From: Chloroflexota bacterium
Lineage (GTDB): Bacteria; Chloroflexota; Dehalococcoidia; SZUA-161; SpSt-899
Reading direction: 5' to 3'
Assembly (NCBI GenBank): GCA_018725425.1
Contig: QLUL01000063.1
Coordinates: 1-6,436, forward strand
DNA length: 6,436 nt
In this document: positions 4,861 through 6,436 of the stretch, piece after piece
Numbering within the stretch: position 1 is the first letter of the stretch
Layout: the number at the start of each line of letters is the position of its first letter
Translations under genes and position numbers: made by a program
The notes under the pieces: model-generated
What the model was told of the DNA's origin: nothing
The model's input: the letters and a program-made list of their open reading frames with translations, nothing else
The model's database searches: none

Positions 4861-5991
4861 TCACCTCCAGAACCTGGTCAAAAGGCTCTTTCTCAAATCC
4901 ATGGCTTTCTCCGGGCAAAGCTCGTAACAACATAGACAGAGGATGCATTTCTTGTAGTCAACGCGGACAGATTTTTCTTTGGTGTAAATAGCGTCCACCG
5001 GGCAGTTACTCATACAGAGACTGCAGTTAGTGCATTTGTCCGCCCTTGCCCGCGGCCTGACCATTATCCGCCGGGCAATGAGAGCGAGGATAGGCCGAGG
5101 AATACGCCGCACCATGGCATTAGAGGGCAGAATGAAATCTTTGATTTCCGCCTCCCCCAATGATCTCCCCACAAGTTCCATCTCTCTCAGGTCGGCCGTT
5201 CCCAGTTTCCGCTCCGCCGCCGCGCGGGTGGTGGGAACATCAAAAGGCTTCAGCCCTATCATCGCCTGAGCCACCGTATCCAGTGCTACGGAGTCCCGGC
5301 TGGCCAGGATAACCCCGATATCTCGCAATTGATCGGATACCGGCCCGTCCCCCTCCATCCCCACCACGGCATCCATGAGAGCCAACTTCGGTCTCGCCAC
5401 TGAGAGTATATCCACGATGGCCTCCCCCAGGTCATCCGGCCTGGGACAGCGTCTGTGAAACTCTATCTTGCCCCCGCCGGGAATCAGGCCAAGAAGATTC
5501 TTCACCGCCCCGGTGAGAAGGGTGAGATTGTGGGTCTTGAGCTTGGGGACGGTGATCAGAGAATCCACCTCTAGCACCGTGCGGGAAAGATGAAGTGTCT
5601 TGTAGATCACGCCCCGGGGAACTTCAACTTCCAAGATCTCCCGATCCAGGCTTATTAAGGGCGCCCCGGTGACTTTGGAGACCTCGCTATAGCCGCAGGC
5701 TTCCCAGCAATGGATCAGGTCGCGGTCCGTTCCTCCAGGGCTATCCCCGATGAGCACCTCCGCACCCGCCTCCTGGACCAGTTCGACTACTGCCCTGACG
5801 ACCGCCGGATGGGTAGTCACCCCATCCTCCGGGGGACGCGCGGAGAGCATATTGGGTTTGACCAGAACCCGGTTTCCTCTGTCCACGACCCCCTCCCACC
5901 CACCGATCAGGGAGACGGCCTTCCTGACAGCCTCTTTCACCCTTCCTATATCGTAGTCAACACACCCGACAATCGAGACCTTAGTCTTCAT
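4861..5991 (-). CDS. DUF362 protein with C-terminal 2[4Fe-4S] ferredoxin domain
   Basis: This 376-residue protein has two parts. The DUF362 domain (about 1-290) shows LVKPNML at 43-49, [10 protein letters not shown] at 56-65, IGDSPGG at 81-87, VPKLKTHNL at 148-156, [13 protein letters not shown] at 161-173 and [12 protein letters not shown] at 206-217, all usual for the family. A linker with arginines and hydrophobic residues (about 291-318) leads to a bacterial ferredoxin domain. Cluster one has Cys320, 323, 326 and 330; cluster two has Cys349, 352, 355 and 359; there is one extra cysteine at 354. Both clusters should be [4Fe-4S], so the protein probably transfers electrons, but to my knowledge DUF362 proteins of this type have no settled function. 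No signal peptide or transmembrane helix is seen. Ribosome binding before ATG 5991 is weak (GGTGA about 10 bases upstream). A ferredoxin gene precedes it by 158 bp and mtnA follows after 113 bp. Confidence 0.88.
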   Translation of the reverse strand: MKTKVSIVGCVDYDIGRVKEAVRKAVSLIGGWEGVVDRGNRVLVKPNMLSARPPEDGVTTHPAVVRAVVELVQEAGAEVLIGDSPGGTDRDLIHCWEACGYSEVSKVTGAPLISLDREILEVEVPRGVIYKTLHLSRTVLEVDSLITVPKLKTHNLTLLTGAVKNLLGLIPGGGKIEFHRRCPRPDDLGEAIVDILSVARPKLALMDAVVGMEGDGPVSDQLRDIGVILASRDSVALDTVAQAMIGLKPFDVPTTRAAAERKLGTADLREMELVGRSLGEAEIKDFILPSNAMVRRIPRPILALIARRIMVRPRARADKCTNCSLCMSNCPVDAIYTKEKSVRVDYKKCILCLCCYELCPEKAMDLRKSLLTRFWR

Positions 5992-6149
5992 GGTTCGATC
6001 TTCACCGGGCCTTACCCCGATACTGTTCCGCCACCCGCAACAGACGGGTTAGCGTTTACAATTCGGGAGCCAGGGGAAAAGGCAACCTGTGCCCATAGGG
6101 AGGGGGGCATGATGACATTTGGGCGCCGCGGGGCTGAGGAAACCTTCTG
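5992..6149. other. Spacer between the ferredoxin and DUF362 genes
   Basis: This 158-bp spacer contains a weak hairpin ACCCG/CGGGT (6033-6037 with 6045-6049) but no U-run and no clear promoter. It carries no heptamer block, unlike the three spacers that contain one. Confidence 0.4.
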
Positions 6150-6416
6150 CTAGGCAGTGGCCGGTGTCTTACCGGGGAACAGCGTCTTCCATTTCCCCAG
6201 CGACTGCTCACGGGATTCCTCGTGGTCGGGATCTGGTACGCAGCAATCCACCGGGCAGACCTCAACGCATTTCGGAGACTCAAACCAGCCGATGCACTCG
6301 GTGCACTTAGCAGGATCGATCTCGTAGAGTGTATCCCCCTCTTTGATTGCCTCATTCTTGCATTCGGGTTCACAGGCTCCGCAGCTGATGCATTCATCGG
6401 TGATCTTGTATGCCAT
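6150..6416 (-). CDS. 2[4Fe-4S] ferredoxin, YfhL/Allochromatium type
   Basis: This 88-residue soluble electron carrier has Cys9, 12, 15 and 19 in the first motif ([12 protein letters not shown]) and Cys38, 41, 50 and 54 in the second. The second motif has eight residues between its second and third cysteines instead of two. This insertion, together with an extension after the second motif, is the mark of the Allochromatium vinosum/YfhL ferredoxin group, which generally has low and unequal cluster potentials. The usual proline after the fourth cysteine is replaced by Lys20 in the first motif but kept in the second (CPVDCC, with extra Cys58 and 59). ATG 6416 has AGGAGG (6423-6428) 6 bases upstream. 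It is the first visible gene of the minus-strand group and precedes the DUF362 iron-sulfur protein, a possible redox partner by position only. Confidence 0.92.
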   Translation of the reverse strand: MAYKITDECISCGACEPECKNEAIKEGDTLYEIDPAKCTECIGWFESPKCVEVCPVDCCVPDPDHEESREQSLGKWKTLFPGKTPATA

Positions 6417-6436
6417 TTGTTCCCTCCTCTGTACTA

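Noticed and set aside
4714..4935. A 73-codon + strand frame rich in VQGS/VHGS-like repeats
   Set aside because: Its repeats are just translation of the GGTTC heptamer tract, and it is antisense to the ends of mtnA and the DUF362 gene.
5710..6153. A 147-codon + strand frame opposite the DUF362 gene
   Set aside because: It is antisense to a well-supported coding region with conserved motifs and has no recognisable domain.

Overview
The window reads as a piece of a bacterial chromosome. The genes have clear Shine-Dalgarno sequences and the tRNA carries an encoded CCA. The content (ADP-forming acyl-CoA synthetase subunit, enoyl-CoA hydratase, two multi-cluster ferredoxin-type proteins) suggests an anaerobe. 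An uncultured Chloroflexota/Dehalococcoidia-like lineage would fit, but that is an impression from gene style and intergenic repeats. No marker gene in the window proves it.

Left part (1-1742, + strand): the C-terminal end of an enoyl-CoA hydratase/isomerase family protein is followed by a stand-alone alpha subunit of an NDP-forming acyl-CoA synthetase. Together they suggest acyl-CoA breakdown with energy recovered as ATP; the ATP-grasp beta subunit is not in the window. Middle part (1743-2620): a convergent spacer with palindromes, a minus-strand tRNA with anticodon CAT, then about 650 bases without a convincing gene. This gap holds the most unusual structure. One item is a MITE-like element of about 150 bp with 22-bp imperfect inverted ends and flanking 11-bp direct repeats. 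The other is a pair of 36-bp near-identical repeats separated by 35 bp, which has CRISPR-like geometry and a GAAA-capped hairpin on the minus strand.

Right part (2621-6416, all minus strand): a YfhL-type 2[4Fe-4S] ferredoxin, a DUF362 protein with a C-terminal 2[4Fe-4S] domain, mtnA (methylthioribose-1-phosphate isomerase) and mtnP (5'-methylthioadenosine phosphorylase). MtnP and MtnA catalyse consecutive steps of methylthioadenosine salvage; the link to the two iron-sulfur proteins is only by position. The four genes are separated by 113-234 bp spacers rather than tightly packed, and mtnP has its own plausible promoter.

The spacers are rich in small repeats. Three carry degenerate tandem heptamers with the same 7-bp period but different sequences (249-314, 1789-1836, 4770-4827). 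The mtnA-mtnP spacer holds a long composite inverted repeat built on a CATTGCGAG motif. The protein-coding genes themselves look intact and ordinary; the novelty, if any, is in the spacers.
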